Below, in pieces: positions 1 through 10,764 of a stretch of 64,000 nt of DNA. The stretch is from the NCBI RefSeq assembly GCF_010548275.1, contig NZ_JAAGLT010000001.1:434001-498000 (forward strand), in the 5' to 3' direction. Source of the DNA: Streptomyces sp. SID12488 (GTDB lineage: Bacteria > Actinomycetota > Actinomycetes > Streptomycetales > Streptomycetaceae). A model generated the notes under the pieces. That model was not told the origin of the DNA. It saw only the letters and a program-made list of their open reading frames with translations, and did not search any database. The stretch's first letter is position 1; each line of letters starts with the position of its first letter. The position numbers and the translations under genes were made by a program.

Positions 1-1307
1 ATGTTGCCGTGGTTGTCGTCCGGCCAGATGAGCGTGACGTCGTCGGGCACCTGGACGCCCGCGTTGTAGAGGTCCAGCACCTCCTTGTACGGGATGAAGA
101 TCTGCGGCTCGGCACCCTGGCCGACTTCCTCGGTCAGGATGCGGCGCTGGTCGGCGATGATGTCGTTCATCACCACGACCTTCTCGGGGATCGTCGTCGC
201 GTACTTCGTCTCCAGCGCGGTGTCGTGCAGACCGCGCATGCCGAGTGTCCAGCTGCTCTCGTAGATGGCGTTCTGGCGGGCCCGGGCTCTCCAGTAGTCC
301 GAGATGACACCGGGGTTCACCGTGTAGTCGTACACGGGCAGGCTGCCGTCGGTGCTCCGGTGCTCCGCCGCCCACGGGTCCCACTCGTGGACGCCGTTTC
401 GGAGCAGGGCCTCGGGGTGGCTGGAGCCGACGACTATGCCGTAGCGCTCGGCCAGTTCGGGGTTCTCGCGGTGCTTGTTGAAGAAGTCGGAGTACGGATG
501 CATGGCCGGCCAGAGGTAGTTGGCCTTCAGACGGAGGAGCAGTTCGAAGACGCGCTTGTACGTCTCGGGGCCGATGTTCTTGTCCGGCTCCTGGGTGCGG
601 TGGGACCAAGTGGTCAGGTTCTGCTCGTCATTGATGAAGATGCCCCGGTAGCGGACGGACGGCTCGTGGCGGGTGAAGGGGACCGCCGGCACGGTCACGT
701 CGTCGCGGTGCTCGACCGGGACGTCGGCCCACCAGTACCAGGGCGAGACCCCGATGCGTTCCGAGGTGTCGTAGATCCCGTAGATCGTGCCGCGTCGGTC
801 GCTGCCCGCGATCACCAGTGCGCGGTCCACCCCGGGCAGCGGACGGTCGACCACTTGAGTGACCGAGGCCTCCCAACTCCCCTTCACCCGGGAGACGTTC
901 AGGCGGCCCTTGGCGATGAGTCCGTCGATGACCGGGCTCGCGCCGATGGTGCCGATCACGACCAGCCCCGCGGTCTGCTCGGGGACGGTGTGCAGCAGTC
1001 TCGGTCGTACGCCGCCGACCCGTTCGATGTCCGCCTGGAGGTCCCCGGCCGCGCGGAGCACGGCGGGGTCGTCGGCCGCGTCCACGAACACGTCGGTGGC
1101 GAATCCGCCCCGCATCAGCGGGAACTCGGGTCTGCCGGTCCGGAGTGCGGGTGCGGCGTGGGCTGTCCCGGCGAGGAGTCCGGGGAGCAGTGGGGTCACT
1201 CCGGCGGCTGCCATTGCGCGCAGGAACGACTTGCGGGTCCATGAATGTGACCGGTCGGGGGGAGATGGGGGTTGCGGTGACCGGTCCTGGGGGTCGTGGT
1301 GCGGCAC
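1..1307 (-). CDS. GH115-type secreted glycoside hydrolase (C-terminus outside window)
   Basis: The frame is open to the left edge, so the C-terminal part is missing. The proposed GTG start at 1307 has GGGAG just upstream. The N-terminus carries a Tat-like signal peptide (TRKSFLRA followed by a hydrophobic stretch ending TAHA), so export is expected. Segments such as LGMRGLHD and VPDDVTLIWPDDNHGN resemble family GH115 (xylan alpha-glucuronidases); in that family these loops line the active site. It is transcribed leftward, away from the sarcosine oxidase terminator, with its own 190-bp upstream region carrying a GCGC-centred palindrome. GH115 assignment is from remembered family sequence and is moderately sure; substrate is inferred. 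No other xylan gene is in view. Confidence 0.72.
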   Translation of the reverse strand, partial: MPHHDPQDRSPQPPSPPDRSHSWTRKSFLRAMAAAGVTPLLPGLLAGTAHAAPALRTGRPEFPLMRGGFATDVFVDAADDPAVLRAAGDLQADIERVGGVRPRLLHTVPEQTAGLVVIGTIGASPVIDGLIAKGRLNVSRVKGSWEASVTQVVDRPLPGVDRALVIAGSDRRGTIYGIYDTSERIGVSPWYWWADVPVEHRDDVTVPAVPFTRHEPSVRYRGIFINDEQNLTTWSHRTQEPDKNIGPETYKRVFELLLRLKANYLWPAMHPYSDFFNKHRENPELAERYGIVVGSSHPEALLRNGVHEWDPWAAEHRSTDGSLPVYDYTVNPGVISDYWRARARQNAIYESSWTLGMRGLHDTALETKYATTIPEKVVVMNDIIADQRRILTEEVGQGAEPQIFIPYKEVLDLYNAGVQVPDDVTLIWPDDNHGN

Positions 1308-1409
1308 GAGACGCTCCCGTTCTGCCCAGAGCCCCGCACCGGCTCTTCGCGCAGCCGGTCAGGGAGCTGAGCGATGAGTTGCGTTGGCATGGTCGGACTG
1401 GAAAGCACG

Positions 1410-1449
1410 GCAGGAGAGCACTGCAGGAGAGCACAACTAGAAAGCGCTT
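1410..1449. promoter_or_regulatory. Direct repeats and LacI-type palindrome upstream of the GH115 gene
   Basis: Two exact 12-bp copies of GCAGGAGAGCAC lie at 1410-1421 and 1423-1434. They are followed by AAAGCGCTT at 1441-1449, whose core AAGCGCTT is a perfect palindrome centred on GCGC. LacI-family repressors of carbohydrate genes commonly bind CG-centred palindromes of this kind. Position about 130 bp upstream of the glycosidase start fits a sugar-responsive operator. The role is inference. Confidence 0.4.
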
Positions 1450-1500
1450 GCTGCGTGCACCACGCACCCTAGGACAGGCCCGGCCCGGACGTCCATACGA

Positions 1501-1545
1501 CGGCAGGCCCGGCTGGGCGAACTGTCCGCCCAGCCGGGCCTGCCG
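1501..1545 (-). terminator. Strong hairpin ending the dmg-sox operon
   Basis: A perfect 19-bp stem (1501-1519 with 1527-1545) around a 7-nt loop, starting CGGCAGGCCCGG. It lies about 50 bp after the soxG stop codon in the direction of transcription, as expected for the operon terminator. Confidence 0.8.
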
Positions 1546-1593
1546 AGGTGTTTCCCGCCCGGATCCCGCTCCCGGATCCCGGATCGCCGGCGT

Positions 1594-2265
1594 CTACTCC
1601 GTCACGATGTACTCCGTAGCCGCGTCCAGCAGCCAGTCCGTCAGATAGCCGGCGAAGGAGGAGCGGACCAGTACCCAGAAGCCGGCCCTGGGCTCGTCCC
1701 GGGCGACCAGCACCACCTGGGTGCGGCCCAGGGTCGTCTGGGCGCAGCGGCCGGGTCCGAAGGCCCGCGGGTGGAGGTCCAGGGCGCAGCCGTGGGCCAG
1801 CAGGTCGCGAGCGCGGGGGCCCGTGATGAGGAGCGTGGTGCGCTGGGCGGAGACGTCGATGACGGACACCGGCTCCTCCCCCGCCGCCGCCCTGATACGG
1901 CTCTCCAGGTCTTGTTCACTGCCGGGCGGGCCCACGAGCAGCCACTCGTCCGGGCCCAGCCACAGGGCGATCAACTCCCCCGCGCGTACGACGGTGTTGG
2001 GGGCCAGCGGCAGCGGGAGGTCCAGCGCGAGGCCGATGGCGTCCGCCGCCGCTCCCTTGGAGTCGAGGCGCACGTCCAGCTGGGTGAGGAAGGGGAGTTC
2101 GGCCAGCCGGACCGCGCCCCCGGAGGTGCGGGTGGCGGCGGCCAGGCGGCCGGCCTCGTGTGCCAGCGGAGACACCGGCGACAGGGCGGGCACGGAGGGC
2201 CGGGAGGACAAGGGGGACGGAGCGCCATGCGGCGGAGCGGCGCTCAGGGTGGTGGTGTCAGCCAT
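1594..2265 (-). CDS. soxG: Sarcosine oxidase gamma subunit
   Basis: 223 aa, the usual size for SoxG. This small subunit of heterotetrameric sarcosine oxidase packs against the alpha subunit; the complex converts sarcosine to glycine and passes the methyl group to tetrahydrofolate or releases formaldehyde. Family-like segments are LWLGPDEWLLVGP in the middle and VIDVSAQRTTL followed by GPRARDLLAHGCALDL. The first 50 residues are a low-complexity Ser/Pro/Ala stretch. Its start overlaps the end of the soxDA frame by 8 bp, so it is translationally coupled and last in the operon. Confidence 0.9.
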   Translation of the reverse strand: MADTTTLSAAPPHGAPSPLSSRPSVPALSPVSPLAHEAGRLAAATRTSGGAVRLAELPFLTQLDVRLDSKGAAADAIGLALDLPLPLAPNTVVRAGELIALWLGPDEWLLVGPPGSEQDLESRIRAAAGEEPVSVIDVSAQRTTLLITGPRARDLLAHGCALDLHPRAFGPGRCAQTTLGRTQVVLVARDEPRAGFWVLVRSSFAGYLTDWLLDAATEYIVTE

Positions 2266-5200
2266 CTCGGCGGGCTCCTTCGGGGTCGAAGAGGACGGGG
2301 CTCGCGACGGTCACCGGCACCAGCCGGTCGCCCACGGGGGCGTACAGCCGTGTCCCGACGCGTTCCCGGCCGCCCTTGATCAGGGCGAGCGCGAAGGTCC
2401 GGCCCAGGGCGGCGCTGCGGTAGCTGGAGGTGACATGGCCGAGCATCGGGACGGGCGGCGCGGGCAGCTCACTGTCGGCGACGAGCTGGGTGCCCTCGGG
2501 GAGGAAGGCGCCGGGGTCGTCCGGGAGCAGGCCGACCAGGTGCTTGCGGTCGGGACGGACGGCGTCGGCACGGGCGTAGGACCGCTTGCCGATGAAGTCG
2601 GGCTTCTTCTTCGACACCACCCAACTCATGCCGAGATCCTGGGGAGTTACGGTGCCGTCGGTGTCCTGGCCGATGATCGGGTAGCCCTTCTCGGCGCGCA
2701 GGACGTGCATGGTCTCCGTGCCGTAGGGCGTGATGCCGAACGGGGCGCCGGCCTCGTACAGGGCCTCCCACAGGGCGCGGGCCTCCCACGGGGACACGTT
2801 GATCTCGTAGGCGAGTTCGCCGGAGAAGCTGATCCGGCACACCCGTGCGTCAATGCCCGCGACGGGGGTCTCGCGCCAGGCCATGAAGGGGAAGTCCGCG
2901 TTGTCCACGGCCAGTTGGGGCGCCAGGGAACCGAGGACGTCCCGGGAGCGCGGGCCGACGAGGGCCACCGTGGCCCATTGTTCGGTGACGGACGTGCAGT
3001 GGACGCGCAGGTCCGGCCACTCGGTCTGGGACCACTCCTCCATCCAGTCCAGTACGGCGGCGGCGTTGCCCGTCGTCGTGGTGACCAGGAAACGGTCCGG
3101 GGCGAGGCGGATGACGGTTCCGTCGTCGAAGATCATTCCGTCCGGGCGGCACATCACGCCGTAGCGGATCATGCCGACCTTCAGGGTGCTCATCATGTTG
3201 GTGTAGAGCAGGTCGAGGAAGACGCCCGCGTCCGGGCCCTGTACGTCGATCTTGCCGAGGGTGGAGGCGTCCATGAAGGCCACGCTGTCGCGGGCGGCGG
3301 CGCATTCACGCAGGACGGCCGCCTCCATGTCCTCGCCGGCCTGCGGGTAGTACCAGGGGCGCTTCCACTGGCCGACGTTCTCGAACAGCGCGCCCTGCCC
3401 GACATGCCAGGCGTGCAGGGCGGTCGTCCGGATCGGGTCGTGCAGCGCGCCCCGGTCGCGGCCCGCGAGGGTGGCGAAGGAGACGGGGGTGTACGGCGGC
3501 CGGAACGTGGTCGTGCCGAGCGCCGAGATGTCGACGCCTAGCAGCGCGGCAACGATTCCGCTGGCCAGGAGGCCGGACGTCTTGCCCTGGTCGTTGGCGG
3601 TGCCCGCCGTCGTGTAGCGCTTGGTGTGCTCCACCGAGCGCATTCCGGCGCCGGTGGCGCGCGCCAGATCGTCCACGCTGACGTCACGCTGGAGGTCGAC
3701 GAAGGACCGGGTGTCGGACGCGTCGGGGATGGCGTACACGTGCATGGGCGGTGTGTGGGGTTGTGCGGCCGGGTCGGGGGCGGGGAGGCGGGGGGCCTCG
3801 GGTGTGTAGCCCTCCGCCTCGATCGCGCGGGAGGCCGCGCCCACGCCCTGGGCGAGAACCGAGGGCAGGTCCATGGCGCCGGCCGCGCTGCCCGCGACCT
3901 CGACCAGCTGCCGGCAGGTGTCGGGGACGAAGGCGCCGAGCGCGTCGTCGTAGCGGAGCTTGCCGCCGGCCTGGCTGAACAGCTGCGCCACCGGGTTCCA
4001 GCCGCCGGAGACGAGGAGGAGGTCGGCGGGGAACTCCCGCTGGCCTCTGGTTGCTCCGGCCTCTGTGGGCTCTCCTTCGTAGGGGGCGACTGTTACGGCG
4101 GTCAGGCGCGAGTCACCCTGGAAGCCGCCCTCCGTGGCGCTGTCCGTGCCGCCTTCCGTGCCTACGACTGCGTGTCCGGCCAGCACCTCGATACCGGCCG
4201 CCCTCGCGCGCTCGGCCCACTCCCCCGGGTAGGGGCGGGTGTCGACGATCGCCGACACGTCCACACCCGCCGCGGTGAGGTCCAGTGCCGCCGCGTACGC
4301 GCTGTCGTTCGTGGTGAACACGACCGCCCTGCGGCCGGGCATGACGCCGTGGCGGTTCACGTACGTACGCGCCGAGGCGGCCAGCATCACTCCGGGGCGG
4401 TCGTTGTCCGCGAAGGCCAGCGAGCGTTCGTGGGCGCCGGTGGCGAGGACGACGCGGCGGGCGCGGATGCGCCAGACGCGTTCGCGGGAGACGTTCTCAG
4501 GGGCTGCCGCACCAAGGTGGTTGGTGCGGCGTTCGACGGCGAGGAGATGGTTGTCGTCGTAGTAGCCGAAAACCGTGGTGCGGGGGAGGACCCGTACGTC
4601 GGGGGCAGCTTCCAGGAGGCCCGCGGTCTCCGCCACCCAGTCGAGGTGTTCGGCCGTGCCCAGGAGGCTGCCGCCGGGCTCCGGGCGGTCGTCGGCGAGG
4701 ATGACCCGGGCGCCGGTGCGGGCGGCTGCCGCTGCGGCTGCGAGGCCTGCGGGGCCCGCGCCGACGATCAGCAGGTCGCAGTGGGCGTGTACGGCGTCGT
4801 AGCGGGCGGGGTCGGGGGTGGTGGCGAGGCGGCCCTGGCCGGGGAGGCTGGTTGCCGCCAGGCCGTCGTACAGCTCGACCGTGGTGGCGGGGAGCATCGG
4901 TTCGGGGAACGGGGCCTCGATCTGGATGACGGCGTTGGGTTCCTCGACGCCGGCGGAGAAGATGCCTCGGGGGCGGCCGAGTTTGATGCTGGTGCCTGTT
5001 TGGATGATGCCGTTGGCGAGGAGGGCGGAGGCGAGGGTGTCGCCTTCGTAGCCCTGGTGTTCGGTGCCGTCGAAGGTGAAGGTGAGGGGGGTGTTCCTGT
5101 TGATTCGGCCGCGGGTGGGGTGTCTGAACGGCTGGGAATCATCCCCCACCCCACCCCTTCCCGAAAGTTCTGGGGGCTCTGCCCCCAGGCCCCCGGTCGG

Positions 5201-5635
5201 CCCTGAAGGGGCCTCGTCCTCAATCGCCGGACGGGCTGAGAATGCCGGCCGGGGCTCAACAGTTGCCGAAGGAGCTGAGGGTGCCGGCCGGGGCTCGAAA
5301 GCAGCCGGGGAGACAGGGGATCCAGGCCGGGGCTGGGAGGTTTGCGCGCGCCTCGCCTCCTCGATCGCCGGGCGCTCCTCGCCCACCCGGTACACCGCCA
5401 GGATCTCGTTCGTTCCCGTGTCCCGTACCGCGTTGAACCAGCGCCGGCAGCCCGAGCCGTGGTTCCAGCGTTCGGCGAAGGGGCCCTTCGGGTTGTCGCG
5501 GAAGAACAGGTACCGGGCCCACTCCTCGTCGGTGAGGGCCGACGGGTTCTCCGGGTACGGCACATGTGCCTGGCCGCCGTAGTGGAACTCGGCCTCGTCG
5601 CGGGGCCCGCACCACGGGCAGGGGATGAGCAGCAT
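2258..5635 (-). CDS. soxDA: Sarcosine oxidase delta-alpha in-frame fusion (SoxD-SoxA)
   Basis: One uninterrupted frame of 1125 aa contains two subunits that are normally separate. Residues 1 to about 95 are SoxD, with zinc-ligand CPWCG and NHGSGC. Residues about 163-1125 are SoxA: a Fer2_4-like N-terminus, dinucleotide motif [13 protein letters not shown] near residue 287, and a C-terminal GcvT-like folate domain. The link (about 96-162) is Pro/Ala/Ser-rich, with repeated RPA/EPRPA units, and is encoded by sequence resembling a dispersed Streptomyces intergenic repeat. A GTG at 5149 behind GGGAAGGGG would give a 963-aa SoxA of ordinary length, so internal initiation is also possible. Follows soxB by 24 bp; RBS GGGAG precedes the ATG. 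Confidence 0.88.
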   Translation of the reverse strand: MLLIPCPWCGPRDEAEFHYGGQAHVPYPENPSALTDEEWARYLFFRDNPKGPFAERWNHGSGCRRWFNAVRDTGTNEILAVYRVGEERPAIEEARRAQTSQPRPGSPVSPAAFEPRPAPSAPSATVEPRPAFSARPAIEDEAPSGPTGGLGAEPPELSGRGGVGDDSQPFRHPTRGRINRNTPLTFTFDGTEHQGYEGDTLASALLANGIIQTGTSIKLGRPRGIFSAGVEEPNAVIQIEAPFPEPMLPATTVELYDGLAATSLPGQGRLATTPDPARYDAVHAHCDLLIVGAGPAGLAAAAAAARTGARVILADDRPEPGGSLLGTAEHLDWVAETAGLLEAAPDVRVLPRTTVFGYYDDNHLLAVERRTNHLGAAAPENVSRERVWRIRARRVVLATGAHERSLAFADNDRPGVMLAASARTYVNRHGVMPGRRAVVFTTNDSAYAAALDLTAAGVDVSAIVDTRPYPGEWAERARAAGIEVLAGHAVVGTEGGTDSATEGGFQGDSRLTAVTVAPYEGEPTEAGATRGQREFPADLLLVSGGWNPVAQLFSQAGGKLRYDDALGAFVPDTCRQLVEVAGSAAGAMDLPSVLAQGVGAASRAIEAEGYTPEAPRLPAPDPAAQPHTPPMHVYAIPDASDTRSFVDLQRDVSVDDLARATGAGMRSVEHTKRYTTAGTANDQGKTSGLLASGIVAALLGVDISALGTTTFRPPYTPVSFATLAGRDRGALHDPIRTTALHAWHVGQGALFENVGQWKRPWYYPQAGEDMEAAVLRECAAARDSVAFMDASTLGKIDVQGPDAGVFLDLLYTNMMSTLKVGMIRYGVMCRPDGMIFDDGTVIRLAPDRFLVTTTTGNAAAVLDWMEEWSQTEWPDLRVHCTSVTEQWATVALVGPRSRDVLGSLAPQLAVDNADFPFMAWRETPVAGIDARVCRISFSGELAYEINVSPWEARALWEALYEAGAPFGITPYGTETMHVLRAEKGYPIIGQDTDGTVTPQDLGMSWVVSKKKPDFIGKRSYARADAVRPDRKHLVGLLPDDPGAFLPEGTQLVADSELPAPPVPMLGHVTSSYRSAALGRTFALALIKGGRERVGTRLYAPVGDRLVPVTVASPVLFDPEGARRDG
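5155..5345. repeat. Dispersed intergenic-type repeat now inside the soxDA frame
   Basis: The block contains GGGGGCTCTGCCCCCAGG and CCTCAATCGCCGGACGGGCT, sequences I recognise as a common Streptomyces intergenic element, followed by three imperfect copies of a CCGGCCGGGGCT unit. It normally lies between genes. Here it encodes the linker joining SoxD to SoxA without a stop codon. Recognition is from memory; copy number in this genome cannot be seen. Confidence 0.6.
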
Positions 5636-5659
5636 GTCGTTCGGCTCCCTTGAGGGTCC

Positions 5660-6892
5660 CTAGTGGGCCACGGCGGCGGCGCCGTGCTCGTCGACGAGCG
5701 CGCCGGTGGTGAAACGGTCGAGCGAGAAGGGGGCGTTGAGCGGGTGGGGTGTGTCGTGGGCGATCGTGTGGGCGTAGACCCAGCCGACACCCGGGGTGGC
5801 CTTGAAGCCGCCGGTCCCCCAGCCGCAGTTGAGGTAGAGATTGTCGACCGGAGTGAGGCCGACGATGGGTGAGGCGTCGGGGCTCACGTCCACGATGCCT
5901 CCCCACGTACGCAGCACATGGGCCCGCGCGAAGACCGGGAAGAGTTCCAGGGCCGCCGACATCTGTTCCTCGATGATGTGGAACGCGCCGCGCTGCGTGT
6001 ACGAGTTGTACGAGTCGATGCCCGCGCCCATCACCAACTCGCCCTTGTGCGCCTGGCTGACGTACACGTGGACCGCGTTGGACATCACCACCGTCGGGTG
6101 CACGGGCTCCAGCAACTCGCTGACGAGCGCCTGCAACGGGTGGCTCTGGAGCGGGAGTTCGATGCCCGCCATCGCCGCCAGGACCGAGGTGTGGCCCGCC
6201 GAACACAGGGCCACCTTGCCCGCCGCTATCGGGCCCAGGGTCGTCTGTACTCCGACCACCCTGCCGCCGACCACGTCCAGGCCGGTCACTTCGCAGTTCT
6301 GGATGATGTCGATGCCCGCCGCGTCCGCCGAGCGGGCCAGGCCCCAGGCCACGTGGTCGTGCTTCGCGATGCCCGCGCGCGGCTGGTAGGTGCCGCCCAG
6401 CACCGGATAGCGCACGTCCGGCGAGATGTTGACGATCGGGCAGACCTCTTTGACCTGGTCCGCGTCGAGCCACTCCGCGTCCACGCCGTTGAGGCGGTTG
6501 GCCTCCACCCGGCGCACGCTGTCGCGGACGTCCTGGAGGCTGTGGGCCAGGTTCAGCACGCCGCGCTGGGAGAAGAGGATGGGGTAGTCCAGCTCCTCCT
6601 CCAGGCCCTCCCACAGCTTCAGGGCGTGTTCGTAGATGCCCGCGCTCTCGTCCCACAGGTAGTTGGAGCGGATGATCGTGGTGTTGCGGGCCATGTTGCC
6701 GCCCGCCAGCCACCCCTTCTCCAGCACGGCGACGTTGGTGATGCCGTGGTTCTTCGCCAGGTAGTGGGCGGTGGCGAGGCCGTGTCCGCCGCCGCCCACG
6801 ACGATCACGTCGTACGAGCGCTTCGGCTCGGGCGTACGCCACAACCAGTCGGGGTGCTCCGGCAGTTCGGCGCCGGGGGTACGGGGGCTCAT
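5660..6892 (-). CDS. soxB: Sarcosine oxidase beta subunit
   Basis: 410 aa from ATG 6892, preceded by GGAGAC; the open frame extends further upstream but that part falls in an intergenic repeat and lacks SoxB similarity. SoxB is the flavin subunit of heterotetrameric sarcosine oxidase and carries the substrate site. Visible features are the FAD fold [18 protein letters not shown] near residue 30 and [15 protein letters not shown], the region where the family holds covalent FMN. The C-terminal [17 protein letters not shown] is typical. It lies between dmg and soxDA in one leftward operon. Confidence 0.93.
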   Translation of the reverse strand: MSPRTPGAELPEHPDWLWRTPEPKRSYDVIVVGGGGHGLATAHYLAKNHGITNVAVLEKGWLAGGNMARNTTIIRSNYLWDESAGIYEHALKLWEGLEEELDYPILFSQRGVLNLAHSLQDVRDSVRRVEANRLNGVDAEWLDADQVKEVCPIVNISPDVRYPVLGGTYQPRAGIAKHDHVAWGLARSADAAGIDIIQNCEVTGLDVVGGRVVGVQTTLGPIAAGKVALCSAGHTSVLAAMAGIELPLQSHPLQALVSELLEPVHPTVVMSNAVHVYVSQAHKGELVMGAGIDSYNSYTQRGAFHIIEEQMSAALELFPVFARAHVLRTWGGIVDVSPDASPIVGLTPVDNLYLNCGWGTGGFKATPGVGWVYAHTIAHDTPHPLNAPFSLDRFTTGALVDEHGAAAVAH

Positions 6893-6959
6893 CACACGTC
6901 TCCGTCTTCTGCGGTGAGTGGGCCGGGGGCCCTGAGCGGGACCGGCGAAGCCGGGTGCT

Positions 6960-7040
6960 GCTGGGCAGCGCCCCAAAGGGGCGCGGGGAACTGCGCGACC
7001 AGCCACGACGGCGCCGCAGCGGACCGACAACCCCACGCCG
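6960..7040. repeat. GC-rich dispersed repeat with hairpin between dmg and soxB
   Basis: Contains GCGCCCC-AAA-GGGGCGC (6968-6984) followed by GGGGAACTGCGCGACCAGCC. Nineteen bases, AAGGGGCGCGGGGAACTGC, recur inverted near 21395-21413, so this is a repeat family. It occupies most of the 165-bp dmg-soxB gap and may attenuate or process the operon mRNA; that role is inferred. Confidence 0.6.
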
Positions 7041-7057
7041 CGCCTCCAGCGGAGCGC

Positions 7058-9584
<2,527 letters not shown>

Positions 9585-9678
9585 TCAATGTGCCTGCCGC
9601 ACAGGTGGGTGTCAAGAGGGTCCGGGAGTCGGAGAACCGGCCGGAGCACCGGCTGCGAAACGGCCCTGAACACGGCGA

Positions 9679-9722
9679 CGCCCGGTGGGCGGTGTGCGTG
9701 AACGCACACCGCCCACCGGGCG
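9679..9722 (-). terminator. 44-bp near-perfect palindrome ending the betB-transporter operon
   Basis: A 21-bp perfect stem (9679-9699 with 9702-9722) with only two unpaired bases. It lies 50 bp after the substrate-binding-protein stop codon and before the dmg promoter, so it should insulate the two leftward operons. Confidence 0.8.
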
Positions 9723-9772
9723 GTCGTACTCGACGGGATCCAGGCGGGACCAGGTGCTGCTTGATCCAGGTG

Positions 9773-10750
9773 CTACTTGATCCAGGCGTCCACCTTCGCC
9801 TTGTTGGCGTCGACCCACTTCTTCGCCGCCGCCTCGGGGGTCATCTTGTCCTCGGCTATGTACTTGGCCACGGTGTTCTGGTCGTCGTTCGTCCAGGTGA
9901 AGTTCTTGACCAGGTCATAGGCGGGGCTGCCCGACTTGGCGAACTTCGCGCTGACGATCTTGTCGAGCTTGTACACGGGGTAGTCGCAGGCGACCTTCTC
10001 CGCGTCGGCGTCGCAACCCGCCTTGTACTCGGGCAGCTTGACCTTGACCAGGGGCACCTCGGACATGAACCACTGGGGCTCGTAGAAGTACCCGATCACC
10101 CATTCCTTGTTCTTCTCCGCCTTGCGGAAGGCCTGGATGAGCGCGGTCTCACTGCCCGCGTACACCACCTTGAAGTCCAGCTTCAGGTTCTTCACCAGCG
10201 ACTCGTCGCTGGTGACGAACGACGGGTCGCCGTCGAGGAGCTGGCCCTTGCCGCCCGACTCGGAAGTCTTGAACTTGGCCGCGTACTTGTTCAGGTTCTT
10301 CCAGTCGGTGATGTCCGGGTGCGCCTTGGCCAGCCACGGCGGCAGGTACCAGCCGATCAGGCCTTCGTTGCCGGTCGGGCCGACCTCGACGGCGGTCTTC
10401 TGGTCGGTGATGTACTTCTTCTTCAGGTCGTCGTGACCCCAGTTCTCGATGACGGCGTCGACCTCGCCCGTCCCGAAGCCCTGCCAGGCGATCTCCTCCT
10501 TCAGGTCCTTCTTGGTGACCTTGCACCCGAGGTCCTTTTCCGCGACGTACGCGACGACCGCCGCGTTCGCCTCGTAGCCGACCCAGGGGTTGACCGCGAG
10601 GTTGAAGGTGCCGCACTTCGCGGAGGACCCGGAGGAGTTGGAGCCCGCGGAGTCGTCGCCTACCTTCGCGCCGCCGCAGGCGGTGAGGGTGAGGGCGAGG
10701 ACGGCTGTGCCGGCCGCGCCGACTCTCCACTTTGTTGCTTGCCTTGCCAT
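9773..10750 (-). CDS. Glycine betaine/proline-type ABC transporter substrate-binding lipoprotein
   Basis: 325 aa with a lipoprotein signal: positively charged N-terminus, hydrophobic run and lipobox LTAC, so it is expected on the outer face of the membrane. The mature part resembles OpuAC/ProX (NPWVGYEANAAVVAYVAEK; AVIENWGHDD; IGYFYEPQWF). Several Trp/Tyr residues could form the aromatic cage typical of betaine binders. It is the last gene of betB-ATPase-permease-SBP, 14 bp after the permease. Substrate is taken from context: choline or betaine. Confidence 0.88.
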   Translation of the reverse strand: MARQATKWRVGAAGTAVLALTLTACGGAKVGDDSAGSNSSGSSAKCGTFNLAVNPWVGYEANAAVVAYVAEKDLGCKVTKKDLKEEIAWQGFGTGEVDAVIENWGHDDLKKKYITDQKTAVEVGPTGNEGLIGWYLPPWLAKAHPDITDWKNLNKYAAKFKTSESGGKGQLLDGDPSFVTSDESLVKNLKLDFKVVYAGSETALIQAFRKAEKNKEWVIGYFYEPQWFMSEVPLVKVKLPEYKAGCDADAEKVACDYPVYKLDKIVSAKFAKSGSPAYDLVKNFTWTNDDQNTVAKYIAEDKMTPEAAAKKWVDANKAKVDAWIK

Positions 10751-10764
10751 GGTGGGTTAGCTCC

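Noticed and set aside
9..1377. Long forward-strand open frames opposite the GH115 gene
   Set aside because: They lack recognisable motifs and are mirror frames of a high-GC gene on the other strand; the reverse frame gives coherent GH115-like motifs and a Tat signal.
6893..7036. 48-residue N-terminal extension of soxB
   Set aside because: It is encoded by dispersed-repeat DNA, is Arg/Pro-rich, and SoxB similarity begins after ATG 6892.
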